Of a stretch of DNA of 64,000 nucleotides, positions 27,320 to 36,425 are shown in pieces. Position numbers and translations under genes: made by a program. Below the pieces are notes generated by a model. It was not told the DNA's origin. It saw nothing but the letters and a program-made list of their open reading frames with translations, and did not search any database. The stretch's first letter is position 1. Every line of letters starts with the position of its first letter. The stretch comes from Bosea beijingensis (GTDB lineage Bacteria; Pseudomonadota; Alphaproteobacteria; Rhizobiales; Beijerinckiaceae): the NCBI RefSeq assembly GCF_030758975.1, contig NZ_CP132359.1, positions 1 to 64,000 of the forward strand, given 5' to 3'.

Positions 27320-29838
27320 CAATGCGCGACAGCGTCGCCGGGGATATGCGCGGCGGCGGTGCCGTTACGCGTCGCCGGCCCCTGGGGGGTGCCCAGGCCC
27401 AGCGAATTGCGCACGCTCTCGGACGGCCCGGCCAGCTTCGGGATCTCGCCCGGTGCGGTGACGATCTGCGGCTCGTCATGGCGCGGCGCCGGCGGCAGGG
27501 TATCGTCCGGCTCCTGCGGCTCGATGCGCGCCCTCAGCTCGGCCAGCGCGCCCCAGAGCGGCTGGAAGCTAAAGCGCACCTTATGCGTGCCGGCCGGCAC
27601 CTGCACGGCGCGGAACAGCACGTTGGCCCGCAGGATCTCGGTCTCGACGCCGTCGACCTCTGCCTTCCACCACGGATGCCAGACGTCGTTGAGCACCACG
27701 AAGCCCGCGACCGGGGTTGTGACCTCGATCTCGACCTGGGCATTGAGATAGCGCGTCAGCTTGACTTCGGCCTGGGTCGTGACCGGTCCTTCCGGCGTCG
27801 CGACGGGCGGCTCGGTATCGAGCAGCACGGCCTGGGTCGGGTCGGTCTCCGGCCAGCGGCCCGACAGCTTCATGCTCTCGAAATCGGCAAACTGCCAGCC
27901 GCCGACGAATTGCACGCGCGGCAGCGCCCGCGGGTTCTCGTAGACATAGCCCTGCTTCGTCCGGGCGATCAGGGTGAGATCGTTCTCGCCGAGCGCACGG
28001 TCGACCTGCTCGATCGGGACTGGCGAGGCGATGTAGCGCAGGCCCAGCAGGTTCGCGAGCCGGCTGCGATAGGATGGGAACAGCGGCGTGAACTTGCGAT
28101 CCGCCGGCTTGGCGATGCCGTCCCCCGTGCCGACGGCCTCCGAAAAGTCCTCCAGGCGCAGCGGGTTGTAACCCAGCGTATGGTCGAAGCCGTGGACCAT
28201 GCCGACATTCGGCCATTCGAAGCCCATGCCGAGCAATTCGACCCGGTCGCGCCGCGGCGAGCCCTCGGGCTGCGAGGTCAATTTCTTCAGCAGCGCGATG
28301 GTGTCGTTCTTCGTGCGGGAATCGAGCACGTCGTACATCTGCGGCGAGAGCGCGGTCGATTCGTTCGGGCCATTGTTGACGCCGAGATCGGCCGCCACCA
28401 CGCCGGTGACCAGCACGGCCGCAGCCGCCGTGCCGAGCGCGCCGCGCCAGCGCTGCAGGATGAAGAACGCCCCGCCCGCCAGCGCGAACCAGCCGAGCGC
28501 CATCGCCACCGGCTTCCAGGCGTCGGCGAGATGGCCCCAGCCGCGCGAGACGCCAAGCGCGAGCACGATCGTCCCTAGGACCAGCGCCGCTCCGATCAGC
28601 ATGTCGCGCCGGAACGAGGTGCCAGCCTCGGCCGTCAGGATGCGATGCAGCACATAGCCCGAAAGGATCGCCGCGATGCCGCCGATCAGGAAGGTCGCGT
28701 CGGCCGGCCGGCGGAACTGCTTCACGCCGGGCAGGTATTCGTAGGTCAGGTGGAACAGCGGCGTGTAACGGCCAAGCGCGAACAGCACCATGAAGACAAG
28801 CATCAACGTCAGCGGACGCACCGACTTGTCCCAGAGCCAGCCGCGCGTGACGCCCGGCGCAAGCAGCAGCAGTAGCGGCAGCGCGCCGAAATAGACCTGC
28901 GCCATGTTCTGCGAGAGATAGAGCACCCGCGCATCGCCATAAGGCCCCCAGAACTCGACAGCCGGGTCCTTGGCGCCGAACAGATCGCCGACGAAGGCGG
29001 AAAGCAGCGACATCGGATGCAGCGAGCCGCGCGCCGCGATCGCAAAATCGATCTCGGGCCGCGTCGTCGCCTCGGCGAAGAGCCAGGTCCAGAGCAGCGG
29101 CAGCGCGATGACGGCGATGCCGACCACGCTTGCGGCGGCGATCGGCAGGAGGCTCGCCCGGAAGCCGGCCCAGCCGCCGGAGACCCAGTGCGCCACCACC
29201 ATCGCGACCAGCACATAGCCGCCGAGCAGCGCGACCTGGTCCGGCTCCAGCACCATCATGCCGGCCGCAAGGCCGGCGAGGACGCCGGACAGGATCGAGG
29301 AGCGCTGCAGCATCCGCGCCGTCAGCCAGAAGGCGATCGCGAAAAAGGCATAACTCGCGATCTGCCCGACATGCTGGATGCGCCAGGCTGCCGAGGCGCC
29401 GAAAGCGAAGACCAGCGCCGCCATCAGGCCGCCGGCCGGATGCCAGCCGCGATCGCGGAAGAACATCAGGAGGGCGAGCCCACCGGCGAGCAGATGCGCC
29501 AGCACATAGGCATCGACCTGGCGGAAGCTCGGCGCCGGCGAGATCAGCGCGAGCAGGATCGCGGGCGAGAAGATCAGCGATTGCGGATCGGCGATCTGCG
29601 GCGAGCCGGCGAAGACGTTGTGGTTCCAGAAGGGCGACTGGCCGGTATGGATCGCGTTGGCGAGGAACTGCACCTGCGCCTGGAAATGCGCCTTCGCGTC
29701 GAACGGAATCGTCACCGCCCCCGAAAGCCAGGGCCAGCACAGGATGCCCCATGCCACGACGAAACCGATGGCCGCCAGCAGGTAGCCGGCGCCCCTTGCA
29801 TCAACGCGTCTCAACTGGACCCCCACGGTCCTCGGCAC
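27319..29838 (-). CDS. YfhO-like large multi-pass membrane protein
   Basis: About 839 residues. The N-terminal two thirds contain around a dozen membrane helices with a GT-C-like pattern (FPFDAK-type periplasmic loop after helix 1; WNHNVFAGSP). A soluble C-terminal domain (about 640-780) resembles the YfhO beta-sandwich (WHPWWKAEVDGVETEI). YfhO proteins act in glycosylation of lipoteichoic acids in Firmicutes; in proteobacteria they are taken as GT-C enzymes of unknown substrate. The GTG start at 29838 is uncertain. The last 60 residues are Pro/Ala-rich. Confidence 0.8.
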   Translation of the reverse strand: MPRTVGVQLRRVDARGAGYLLAAIGFVVAWGILCWPWLSGAVTIPFDAKAHFQAQVQFLANAIHTGQSPFWNHNVFAGSPQIADPQSLIFSPAILLALISPAPSFRQVDAYVLAHLLAGGLALLMFFRDRGWHPAGGLMAALVFAFGASAAWRIQHVGQIASYAFFAIAFWLTARMLQRSSILSGVLAGLAAGMMVLEPDQVALLGGYVLVAMVVAHWVSGGWAGFRASLLPIAAASVVGIAVIALPLLWTWLFAEATTRPEIDFAIAARGSLHPMSLLSAFVGDLFGAKDPAVEFWGPYGDARVLYLSQNMAQVYFGALPLLLLLAPGVTRGWLWDKSVRPLTLMLVFMVLFALGRYTPLFHLTYEYLPGVKQFRRPADATFLIGGIAAILSGYVLHRILTAEAGTSFRRDMLIGAALVLGTIVLALGVSRGWGHLADAWKPVAMALGWFALAGGAFFILQRWRGALGTAAAAVLVTGVVAADLGVNNGPNESTALSPQMYDVLDSRTKNDTIALLKKLTSQPEGSPRRDRVELLGMGFEWPNVGMVHGFDHTLGYNPLRLEDFSEAVGTGDGIAKPADRKFTPLFPSYRSRLANLLGLRYIASPVPIEQVDRALGENDLTLIARTKQGYVYENPRALPRVQFVGGWQFADFESMKLSGRWPETDPTQAVLLDTEPPVATPEGPVTTQAEVKLTRYLNAQVEIEVTTPVAGFVVLNDVWHPWWKAEVDGVETEILRANVLFRAVQVPAGTHKVRFSFQPLWGALAELRARIEPQEPDDTLPPAPRHDEPQIVTAPGEIPKLAGPSESVRNSLGLGTPQGPATRNGTAAAHIPGDAVAH

Positions 29839-29902
29839 GAACGGTCCCGCTCTGGGATCCTGTCTCCAGCCCTGTCAGTGGCCGGACCATGACGCTGCGT
29901 AC

Positions 29903-29919
29903 CTGAACCGAATCTGAAC
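29903..29919. promoter_or_regulatory. Direct repeat CTGAAC with 11-bp period
   Basis: CTGAAC occurs at 29903-29908 and again at 29914-29919, one helical turn apart (reads GTTCAG-N5-GTTCAG on the minus strand). It lies about 65 bases upstream of the YfhO-like gene, a position and spacing seen in OmpR-type regulator boxes. No regulator can be assigned. Confidence 0.3.
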
Positions 29920-30012
29920 GTGATCACGCCCCCGTGAACGAGGCTGATGACAGGCTGAAGAAAGTGGAAACGGGAGGTGCAAAAGACGGATTGGCCAGCG
30001 GAGGGCCTGGTT

Positions 30013-31251
30013 TCAGCGCGCCGCCGCCGCGAGCCAGCTCGCCAATGCCTTCCGCTCGGCCGGCGTCATGCCGGAGAGGTTGTTCGGCGGCATCGCGTGG
30101 GTCATCACCGCTTGCGCCCGGATGGCGCGGGCATGGATGGCGATCTGCTCCGGCTCGTGCAGCATCACGCCCTTCGGCGCGATCTGGATGCCGGGCCAGG
30201 ACGGCTCCGGCGCGTGGCACATGGCGCAACGCCCGGTCACGATGTTCGAGACCTCCGTCGGGGGAAGCGTCATCCCCGCAAGCAGGACGGGTTTCGGCAC
30301 CCCGGCCGCCTTGAGGCCGAGTTGCTCGCGCCCACCGGGCGAGGACGACATCGCCACCCAGAAGGCGAGCCAGAGCGCCAGGATCGCCACAGCCCAACAC
30401 CACCAGGGCGATTTGGCGTGGTCGCCGTGCCGGATGTTGAAGAAATGCCGGATCAGCGCGCCGGCCACGATCACCAGCGCCACCAAGAGCGGGATCACGC
30501 TCGAATTGGCATAGGTCACCGGATAATGGTTCGACAGCATCAGGAACAGCACCGGCAGGGTGATGTAGTTGTTATGTGTCGAGCGCTGCTTGGCGGCCTT
30601 GCCGTATTTCGGATCGGGCTTCTCGCCCGCGACGAGAGCCGCGATCACCTTCCGCTGGCCGGGCATGATGTTGAAGAACACGTTGGCGGTCATGATCGTC
30701 GCCATCAGCGCGCCGGTATGGATCAGCGCCCCGCGTCCGGAGAAGACATTGGCGAAGGCCCAGCTCGCCGCGACGACATAGCCGAAGCCGACGAGCCCGA
30801 GCAGGACGTCATGCTTGCCGAGCGGCGACTTGCAGAGCAGGTCGTAGATCAGCCAGCCGATCACCAGCGCCGCGATGCCGATCGCCCCCGCCGCGAAGGG
30901 GGAGAGCTGCATCACCGCCGGATCGATCAGATAGAGTTCCGACTGGGCGTAATAGACCCAGACAAGCAGGAAGAAGCCGGAGATCCAGGTCCAGTAGCTC
31001 TGCCATTTGTGCCAGGTCAGCTCGGCCGGCATCACGGCCGGCGCGACCATGTATTTGCGCATCTCGTAGAAGCCGCCGCCATGCACCTGCCAGGCGCGCC
31101 CGCCGGTGCCGGGCGGAATGTCGTCGGCCGCCTTCAGCGAGGCATCGAGATGGATGAAGAAGAACGAGGCGCCGATCCAGGCGATCGCCGTGATGACATG
31201 GAGCCAGCGCAGCATCATGCCGCCCCATTCCATCAGATAGGCTGCAAGCAT
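30013..31251 (-). CDS. puuD: Urate hydroxylase PuuD (membrane-bound, cytochrome c fused)
   Basis: 412-residue enzyme that oxidises urate to 5-hydroxyisourate. The N-terminal part has about eight membrane helices (urate oxidase N domain). The C-terminal periplasmic cytochrome c domain has its heme site CAMCH at 342-346 and a methionine in THAMPP as likely axial ligand. The ATG at 31251 (MLAAYLMEWGGMM) matches the family; the frame extends 20 codons upstream without conservation. It is divergent from uraH and puuE-uraD, which take the next steps. Confidence 0.93.
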   Translation of the reverse strand: MLAAYLMEWGGMMLRWLHVITAIAWIGASFFFIHLDASLKAADDIPPGTGGRAWQVHGGGFYEMRKYMVAPAVMPAELTWHKWQSYWTWISGFFLLVWVYYAQSELYLIDPAVMQLSPFAAGAIGIAALVIGWLIYDLLCKSPLGKHDVLLGLVGFGYVVAASWAFANVFSGRGALIHTGALMATIMTANVFFNIMPGQRKVIAALVAGEKPDPKYGKAAKQRSTHNNYITLPVLFLMLSNHYPVTYANSSVIPLLVALVIVAGALIRHFFNIRHGDHAKSPWWCWAVAILALWLAFWVAMSSSPGGREQLGLKAAGVPKPVLLAGMTLPPTEVSNIVTGRCAMCHAPEPSWPGIQIAPKGVMLHEPEQIAIHARAIRAQAVMTHAMPPNNLSGMTPAERKALASWLAAAAR

Positions 31252-31359
31252 CGTGCTGCGCTCCGGGAGAGCTGGAGGTAGGCCGGGCACCCGAGGTCCC
31301 GGCCGGAACAAAATAGCCTGCTTTCGTCGCCGCTGAAATCGCCGGATGGACCTCGCGGA

Positions 31360-31387
31360 TTGACATCCGGGAACATGATCTTATCGC
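31360..31387 (+). promoter_or_regulatory. Candidate sigma-70 promoter of uraH
   Basis: A perfect -35 TTGACA at 31360-31365, 16 bases, then a weak -10 TATCGC at 31382-31387. It lies in the 221-base gap between divergent puuD and uraH, about 80 bases before the uraH start. Confidence 0.4.
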
Positions 31388-31404
31388 AAAAGCCAATATT
31401 CACC

Positions 31405-31418
31405 GCGCCGTACGGCGC
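31405..31418. promoter_or_regulatory. 14-bp perfect palindrome in the puuD-uraH gap
   Basis: GCGCCGTACGGCGC, just downstream of the candidate uraH -10. Its position between two divergent purine-breakdown genes fits an operator, for example for a urate- or xanthine-responsive regulator, though none is encoded nearby. Confidence 0.4.
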
Positions 31419-31472
31419 TTTACACTCGTCCGAAACGGGTCATATCCGGCACCCGCGCCTTCAGGAGACCGC

Positions 31473-31826
31473 ATGGGACATCTCTCGACGCATGTGCTCG
31501 ACACGGTCAACGGGCGCCCCGGCGCCGGCATCGCGGTGACGCTGGACAGGGTCAAGGCCGATGGCTCGCGCGAGCGGCTGGTCGAGGCCGTGACCAATAG
31601 CGACGGCCGCACCGATTCAGCCCTGCTCTCGGGAACGCTCGTGCCCGGCAGCTATGAACTGACCTTCGCGATCGGCGCCTATTTCCGTGGCCTCGGCACC
31701 GCCCTGCCCGAACCCGCCTTCCTCGATCTCGTCCCTGTCCGCTTCGGCATCGCCGAGCCGGAGGGCCGCTATCATGTCCCGCTTCTGGCCTCGCCCTGGA
31801 GCTACTCCACCTATCGCGGCAGCTAG
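31473..31826 (+). CDS. uraH: 5-hydroxyisourate hydrolase
   Basis: 117-residue transthyretin-like protein that hydrolyses 5-hydroxyisourate to OHCU. The N-terminal HVLDTVNGRPG with catalytic His7, the middle strand pattern and the C-terminal signature YRGS (114-117) are all present. AGGAGA precedes the ATG. It is followed after 6 bases by puuE-uraD and faces puuD, so the enzymes for urate to allantoate are together. Confidence 0.97.
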   Translation: MGHLSTHVLDTVNGRPGAGIAVTLDRVKADGSRERLVEAVTNSDGRTDSALLSGTLVPGSYELTFAIGAYFRGLGTALPEPAFLDLVPVRFGIAEPEGRYHVPLLASPWSYSTYRGS

Positions 31827-31832
31827 ACCATC

Positions 31833-33257
31833 ATGACCCAGACTACCTATCCGCGCGACATGAAGGGCTATGGCCGCGCGGCTCCGCATCCGCATTGGCC
31901 GGGCGAGGCGCGCATCGCCGTCCAGTTCGTCGTCAATTACGAGGAAGGCGGCGAGAACTGCATCCTCCATGGCGATGCGGCTTCCGAGGCCTTCCTTTCC
32001 GAGATCGTCGGCGCCGCGCCCTGGCCGGGCCAGCGCCACATGAACATGGAGTCGATCTACGAATACGGCTCCCGGGCCGGCTACTGGCGACTGTGGCGGA
32101 TGTTCACCGAGCGGAATATGCCGGTCACCGTCTTCGCCGTCGCCTCGGCGCTTGCCCGCTATCCCGAGATCGTCGGCTCGATGCAGGAAGCCGGCTGGGA
32201 GATCGCGACCCACGGCCTGAAATGGATCGACTATCGCGACACGCCGAAGGAGCGCGAGCGCGCGGACATCCTGGAGGCCATCCGCATCCAGACCGAGCTC
32301 GCCGGCGAACGCCCGCTCGGCTGCTACCAGGGCCGCACCTCCGAGAACACCATTCCCCTGACGATGGAGGAAGGCGGCTTCCTCTACACGGCCGACGTCT
32401 ATGCCGACGAATTGCCCTATTGGCTCTCCGGGCCGAAGGGGCCGCAGCTCGCCGTGCCCTACACGCTCGACGCCAATGACATGCGCTTCGCCACGCCCCA
32501 GGGCTTCAACACCGGCGAGCAATTCTTCACCTATCTCAAGGACTCGTTCGACACGCTCTATGCCGAGGGCGAGACCACGCCGAAGATGATGTCGATCGGC
32601 CTGCATTGCCGACTCGTCGGCCGGCCGGGCCGCGCCGCCGCGCTCGCCCGCTTCCTCGACTATGTGCAGAGCCATGACAGGGTCTGGGTCGCCACCCGGC
32701 TCGACATCGCCCGCCACTGGGTCAGGACGCAGCCGCCCCAGGGCGGCTATGTCCCGTCGAAGCTGCCGAAGGCGCTCTTCACCGAAGTCTTCGGCCGCGT
32801 CTGGGAGCACTCGCCCTGGATCGCGAACGCCACCCATGACGCTGGCATCGGCGCGAGCCATGACACCGCCGAAACCCTGCATGCAGCGATGGTCTCCAGC
32901 ATGCGCAAGGGCTCGGCCGAGCAGCAGAAATCCCTGCTTGCCGCTCATCCCGACCTCGCCGGAAAACTCGCCGCCGCAGGCGAACTCACGCCGGAGTCGA
33001 CGCAGGAACAGGCCGGCGCCGGGCTCGACCGCCTCACCAGCGACGAGCGCGTCCGCTTCACCGCGCTGAACGAGGCCTACAAGGCCCGCTTCGGTATCCC
33101 CTTCATCATGGCGGTGAAGGGCGCGACCAAGGCCCAGATCCTGGCCGCCTTCGACGCGCGACTGAAGAATACGCCCGAGCAGGAAACCGCGACGGCGCTG
33201 GCCGAGGTCGAGAAGATCGCCTTGTTCCGGCTGAAGGAATTGCTGCCGGCGGCTTGA
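31833..33257 (+). CDS. Bifunctional allantoinase PuuE / OHCU decarboxylase UraD
   Basis: 474-residue fusion. Residues 1-305 are a polysaccharide-deacetylase-fold allantoinase (PuuE type; RHMNMESIYEYGSRAG, THGLKWIDYRD). Residues about 308-474 are UraD: EHSPWIA at 325, HPDLAG with catalytic His372, and STQEQAGAGLDR with Glu392. UraD converts OHCU to (S)-allantoin and PuuE opens it to allantoate, so one polypeptide does the last two steps. It lies 6 bases behind uraH, with only a weak ribosome binding site, suggesting coupling. Confidence 0.94.
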   Translation: MTQTTYPRDMKGYGRAAPHPHWPGEARIAVQFVVNYEEGGENCILHGDAASEAFLSEIVGAAPWPGQRHMNMESIYEYGSRAGYWRLWRMFTERNMPVTVFAVASALARYPEIVGSMQEAGWEIATHGLKWIDYRDTPKERERADILEAIRIQTELAGERPLGCYQGRTSENTIPLTMEEGGFLYTADVYADELPYWLSGPKGPQLAVPYTLDANDMRFATPQGFNTGEQFFTYLKDSFDTLYAEGETTPKMMSIGLHCRLVGRPGRAAALARFLDYVQSHDRVWVATRLDIARHWVRTQPPQGGYVPSKLPKALFTEVFGRVWEHSPWIANATHDAGIGASHDTAETLHAAMVSSMRKGSAEQQKSLLAAHPDLAGKLAAAGELTPESTQEQAGAGLDRLTSDERVRFTALNEAYKARFGIPFIMAVKGATKAQILAAFDARLKNTPEQETATALAEVEKIALFRLKELLPAA

Positions 33258-33327
33258 GCCCACGGCAAACCGGAACCCTCCCACGATCGCGGCGTTGATG
33301 CGACGCTATCGAGGAGGGTTTCCGGTC

Positions 33328-33486
33328 GTGTTCCGCCTGCTTCTGATCATCATCGTTCTGGTCGTCGGCTACGACGCCGTCGTCAATCAGGGCGCTTATA
33401 CGCGCGACGCCTGGAACAGCATCGTGCGGCTGACCAGCTCATCGGTCGAGGGCGCCAAGGAACTGGGCCAGCGCGCCCGCAACTGA
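33328..33486 (+). CDS. Small single-pass membrane protein, unknown
   Basis: 52 residues with one hydrophobic helix at the N-terminus (FRLLLIIIVLVVGYDAVV) and a polar tail ending in GQRARN. The GTG at 33328 is preferred because GAGGAGGG stands 9 bases upstream. The ATG at 33298 (62 residues) would place that ribosome binding site inside the gene. It ends 3 bases before the stop of the convergent helicase gene. I do not recognise a family. Confidence 0.65.
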   Translation: MFRLLLIIIVLVVGYDAVVNQGAYTRDAWNSIVRLTSSSVEGAKELGQRARN

Positions 33487-33489
33487 GCG

Positions 33490-34893
33490 TTAAGCCGCCG
33501 CCCGGCCCTCGACGATCCCGGCGATCGCTTCCAGTATCCGCGTATCATCGCCGGCGAGCCCTTCCATCGCCGCCATGCGCTGGATCACCGTGCCGGCGAT
33601 CGCCTCCTCCACCGTATCCTCGGCATAGGCATAGAAGATCGTCGCGTGCTGGCCGTCGCGATGGCATCGCCCCTCGATCTGCTGGAGCTGGATCGCGCTA
33701 TGGCGCATGTCATGGATGACGAGCGCCCGCTCGCGTTCGCCGCCCGGCATCTCGCCGCGATGCAGCGAGATCGACTCGGTCACGGTGAAGATCACCGCAT
33801 CGAGCTGCCCGGTCTGGAAAGCGATGCGCGTTTCCTCGTTCTGCACGCCGGAGCGCTCGCCATTGATCTCGGCGGTGCGCCAGCCCCGCCCTCTGAGCGT
33901 CTCGGCCAGCATAGCGCTGGTCTCGAGGAAGGCGACGGAGATCGCAACCTGCTCGTCATTGCCCAGCAAGTCCTCGCAGAAATCGGCGGTGCCGGGGATG
34001 CGCAGCAGGCTCGCCTTCTGCCGGAAACGCAGGTCGGCGGCCCAGCCCTGCGGCTTGCGGGTCGAGCCGCCGGCCAGTCCCAACTCCTTCCGAAACTCAC
34101 GCCAGGTCGCGTCATAGAGCTTGCGCGCGGCCGTATCGAGCGCGACCGGCACCAACTCGCGCTGCACCTCAGGCCAGCCCGCGATCTCCTCCGGCCGGCG
34201 GCGCAGGCCGATCGCGTTCGCGCCGCGATAGAGCAGATCAGCCATCACCTTGCGGTCGGCCTCGTTCGGTTCCCAGCTCCAGTTCTTCCAACGGCCCTTG
34301 GCGCGACCGATCTTCAAACGCTTCATGAGCACGCGAAAGCCGTCGAGATCGGCCGAGGGCATGCCGGCAGCCTTCGCCAGCAAGCCCGCGAGATAAGAGA
34401 GTTCATGCGGCGACTGGCCGGCCGTCGCGCTCATGTAGATCGTGAAATCGGCGGCCTCCGCCATCTGCCGGCAGACCAGCCCCTGCTGCGAGTTGGGATT
34501 GCGGATGCGATGCGCCTCGTCGATCACCACAAGAGGCCAGACGCGCTTCGGCCGGCCATGCTTGGCGATCTCGTTGTTCTTCGCCCGCGTCGAGCGCTTC
34601 TTGCTGTCGGCGACGGGGGCGAGCAGGGGTTTCGTCTTCTCGAAATTCATCAGCGTCACGCGCTTCGCCGGCAGGCCGGACAGCGCCATAGTCCGGCGCC
34701 ATTGCGGGATCGCCCCCTTCGGGCAGATGACCAGCACCTCCTGCTCCGGCATCGCCGAGAGCGCGAGCCAGGCCGAGAGCGTCTTGCCGAGGCCGGTGAG
34801 GTCTCCCAGCAGGAAGCCGGCCGCGCCTTTCTTCCGCGCCACCAGGATGGCGTCACGCGCGACGAGCTGATGCGGATGCGGGATCATCGTCAT
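33490..34893 (-). CDS. SNF2-type DEAH helicase, phage-like
   Basis: 467-residue superfamily-2 helicase. A modified Walker A GDLTGLGKT is at 30-38, DEAH at 125-128, SAT motif MSATAG, and the SNF2 motif VI GRCHRDGQ near the C-terminus. There are no extra DNA-binding or nuclease domains. Short stand-alone SNF2 proteins of this type are common in phages and mobile elements; none of the other genes here supports a prophage. The start is the ATG at 34893 with no strong ribosome binding site; ATG 34887 is an alternative. Confidence 0.85.
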   Translation of the reverse strand: MTMIPHPHQLVARDAILVARKKGAAGFLLGDLTGLGKTLSAWLALSAMPEQEVLVICPKGAIPQWRRTMALSGLPAKRVTLMNFEKTKPLLAPVADSKKRSTRAKNNEIAKHGRPKRVWPLVVIDEAHRIRNPNSQQGLVCRQMAEAADFTIYMSATAGQSPHELSYLAGLLAKAAGMPSADLDGFRVLMKRLKIGRAKGRWKNWSWEPNEADRKVMADLLYRGANAIGLRRRPEEIAGWPEVQRELVPVALDTAARKLYDATWREFRKELGLAGGSTRKPQGWAADLRFRQKASLLRIPGTADFCEDLLGNDEQVAISVAFLETSAMLAETLRGRGWRTAEINGERSGVQNEETRIAFQTGQLDAVIFTVTESISLHRGEMPGGERERALVIHDMRHSAIQLQQIEGRCHRDGQHATIFYAYAEDTVEEAIAGTVIQRMAAMEGLAGDDTRILEAIAGIVEGRAAA

Positions 34894-35030
34894 GCGGTTT
34901 GGAAGTGCCCGGTCGGTCTGCGAGGCGCCCGCCCTGCCCCGTGGACATAACGCGCCCGGCTCTCTTGGCACTGGCGCCGGCTTCCGTCCACCGGCACTGT
35001 GCCGGCCACTTATTGGGAGACGACAAGACC

Positions 35031-36419
35031 ATGACCCGCGCGCAGGCGATCGCGAAAGCCCAGGACTATTTCGATTCAGGCCGGATGAAGACCGATCTCG
35101 GCCGGCTCGTCGCGATTCCCACCGAAAGCCAGAACCCGGACCGCGCCCCGGTCTTGGGCGAGTATCTCGACAAGGAGATGCAGCCCCTGCTCGAATCGCT
35201 CGGCTTCATCTGCCGCATCCTGACCCATGCCAAGGCGCGCGGCCCCTTCCTCTATGCCGAGCGCATCGAGGATCCCGCCCTGCCGACCATCATCGGCTAC
35301 GGCCATGGCGACGTCATCCGTGGCCTCGATGCGCAATGGAGCGAGGGCCTCTCGCCCTGGAAGCTCGTCGAACGCGACGGCCGCTGGTATGGCCGCGGCG
35401 TCGTCGACAACAAGGGCCAGCATCTCATCAACATCAACGGCCTGCGCGCCGTGCTGGAAACCCGCGGCAAGCTCGGCTTCAACGCCAAGTACCTGATCGA
35501 GATGGGCGAGGAATCCGGTTCTCCCGGCCTGCGCGAGCTTTGCGAGGACGAGGCCGAACTGCTCAAGGCCGATATCCTGATCGCCTCGGACGGCCCGCGC
35601 CTCAATGCCGAGCGCCCGACCGTCTTCCTGGGCGCTCGCGGCGTGATCACCTTCGACCTACAGATCAAGGCGCGCGACGGGGGCCATCATTCCGGCAACT
35701 GGGGCGGCATCCTCTCCGATCCGGCGATCCAGCTCGCCCATGCCATCGCCTCGATCACGTCGCCGACCGGCCAGATCCGCATCCATGAATGGGTGCCGAA
35801 GGAGCTGCCCGATGGCGTGCGCCGCGCGCTCGCCGATTGCGAGATCGACGGCGGACCGGACGGCCCGACCATCGACCCGAACTGGGGCGAGCCCGGCCTC
35901 TCGCCGGCCGAGCAGGTCTTCGGCTGGTGCTCCTTCGACGTTCTCGCGATGAAGTCCGGCGTGCCGGAAACCCCGGTCAATGCCGTCCCGCCGAGCGCCT
36001 GGGCGCGCGTGGCACTGCGCTTCGTCGTCGGCATCGATCCGCGCGACGTCGCCCCCGCGCTGCGCCGCCATCTCGACCGCCACGGCTTCGACATGGTCGA
36101 GATCATCATGCCCGGCACCGAGCGCTTCGGCGCGACGCGGCTCGATCCGGACGATGCCTGGGTCCGCTTCACCATCGATTCGATCGCCCAGAGCACCGGC
36201 AAGAAGCCGGCTTTGCTGCCCAACCTCGGCGGCTCGCTGCCCAACGACATCTTCGCCGAAATCCTGAAGCTGCGCACGATCTGGGTGCCGCATTCCTATC
36301 CGGGCTGCTCGCAGCACGCCCCGGACGAGCATCTGCCGGCCGCCATCGCTCGCGAAGGCCTCGTCGCCATGGCCGGGCTCTACTGGGATATCGGCTCGGG
36401 CAACGCGCCGAAGCTCTGA
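35031..36419 (+). CDS. M20-family metallopeptidase
   Basis: 462-residue amidohydrolase of the M20 (dipeptidase/ArgE/DapE) fold. Zinc-site motifs are GYGHGDV, VDNKGQ and MGEESGSPG; a dimerisation (lid) domain lies at about 200-330. The C-terminus has PHSYPGCSQHAPDEH with the last zinc ligand. The cleaved substrate is unknown. The ATG at 35031 lies 138 bases from the helicase start, transcribed divergently; the upstream extension of the frame overlaps that gene and is not used. Confidence 0.92.
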   Translation: MTRAQAIAKAQDYFDSGRMKTDLGRLVAIPTESQNPDRAPVLGEYLDKEMQPLLESLGFICRILTHAKARGPFLYAERIEDPALPTIIGYGHGDVIRGLDAQWSEGLSPWKLVERDGRWYGRGVVDNKGQHLININGLRAVLETRGKLGFNAKYLIEMGEESGSPGLRELCEDEAELLKADILIASDGPRLNAERPTVFLGARGVITFDLQIKARDGGHHSGNWGGILSDPAIQLAHAIASITSPTGQIRIHEWVPKELPDGVRRALADCEIDGGPDGPTIDPNWGEPGLSPAEQVFGWCSFDVLAMKSGVPETPVNAVPPSAWARVALRFVVGIDPRDVAPALRRHLDRHGFDMVEIIMPGTERFGATRLDPDDAWVRFTIDSIAQSTGKKPALLPNLGGSLPNDIFAEILKLRTIWVPHSYPGCSQHAPDEHLPAAIAREGLVAMAGLYWDIGSGNAPKL

Positions 36420-36425
36420 CCCCTG

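Noticed and set aside
27581..29752. Second long minus-strand frame (723 codons) inside the YfhO-like gene
   Set aside because: Same strand but shifted frame; highly Arg-rich without membrane helices, unlike the hydrophobic main frame.
33490..36419. Prophage or genomic island
   Set aside because: Only one phage-like gene, no integrase, portal or terminase, and flanking genes are ordinary metabolism.
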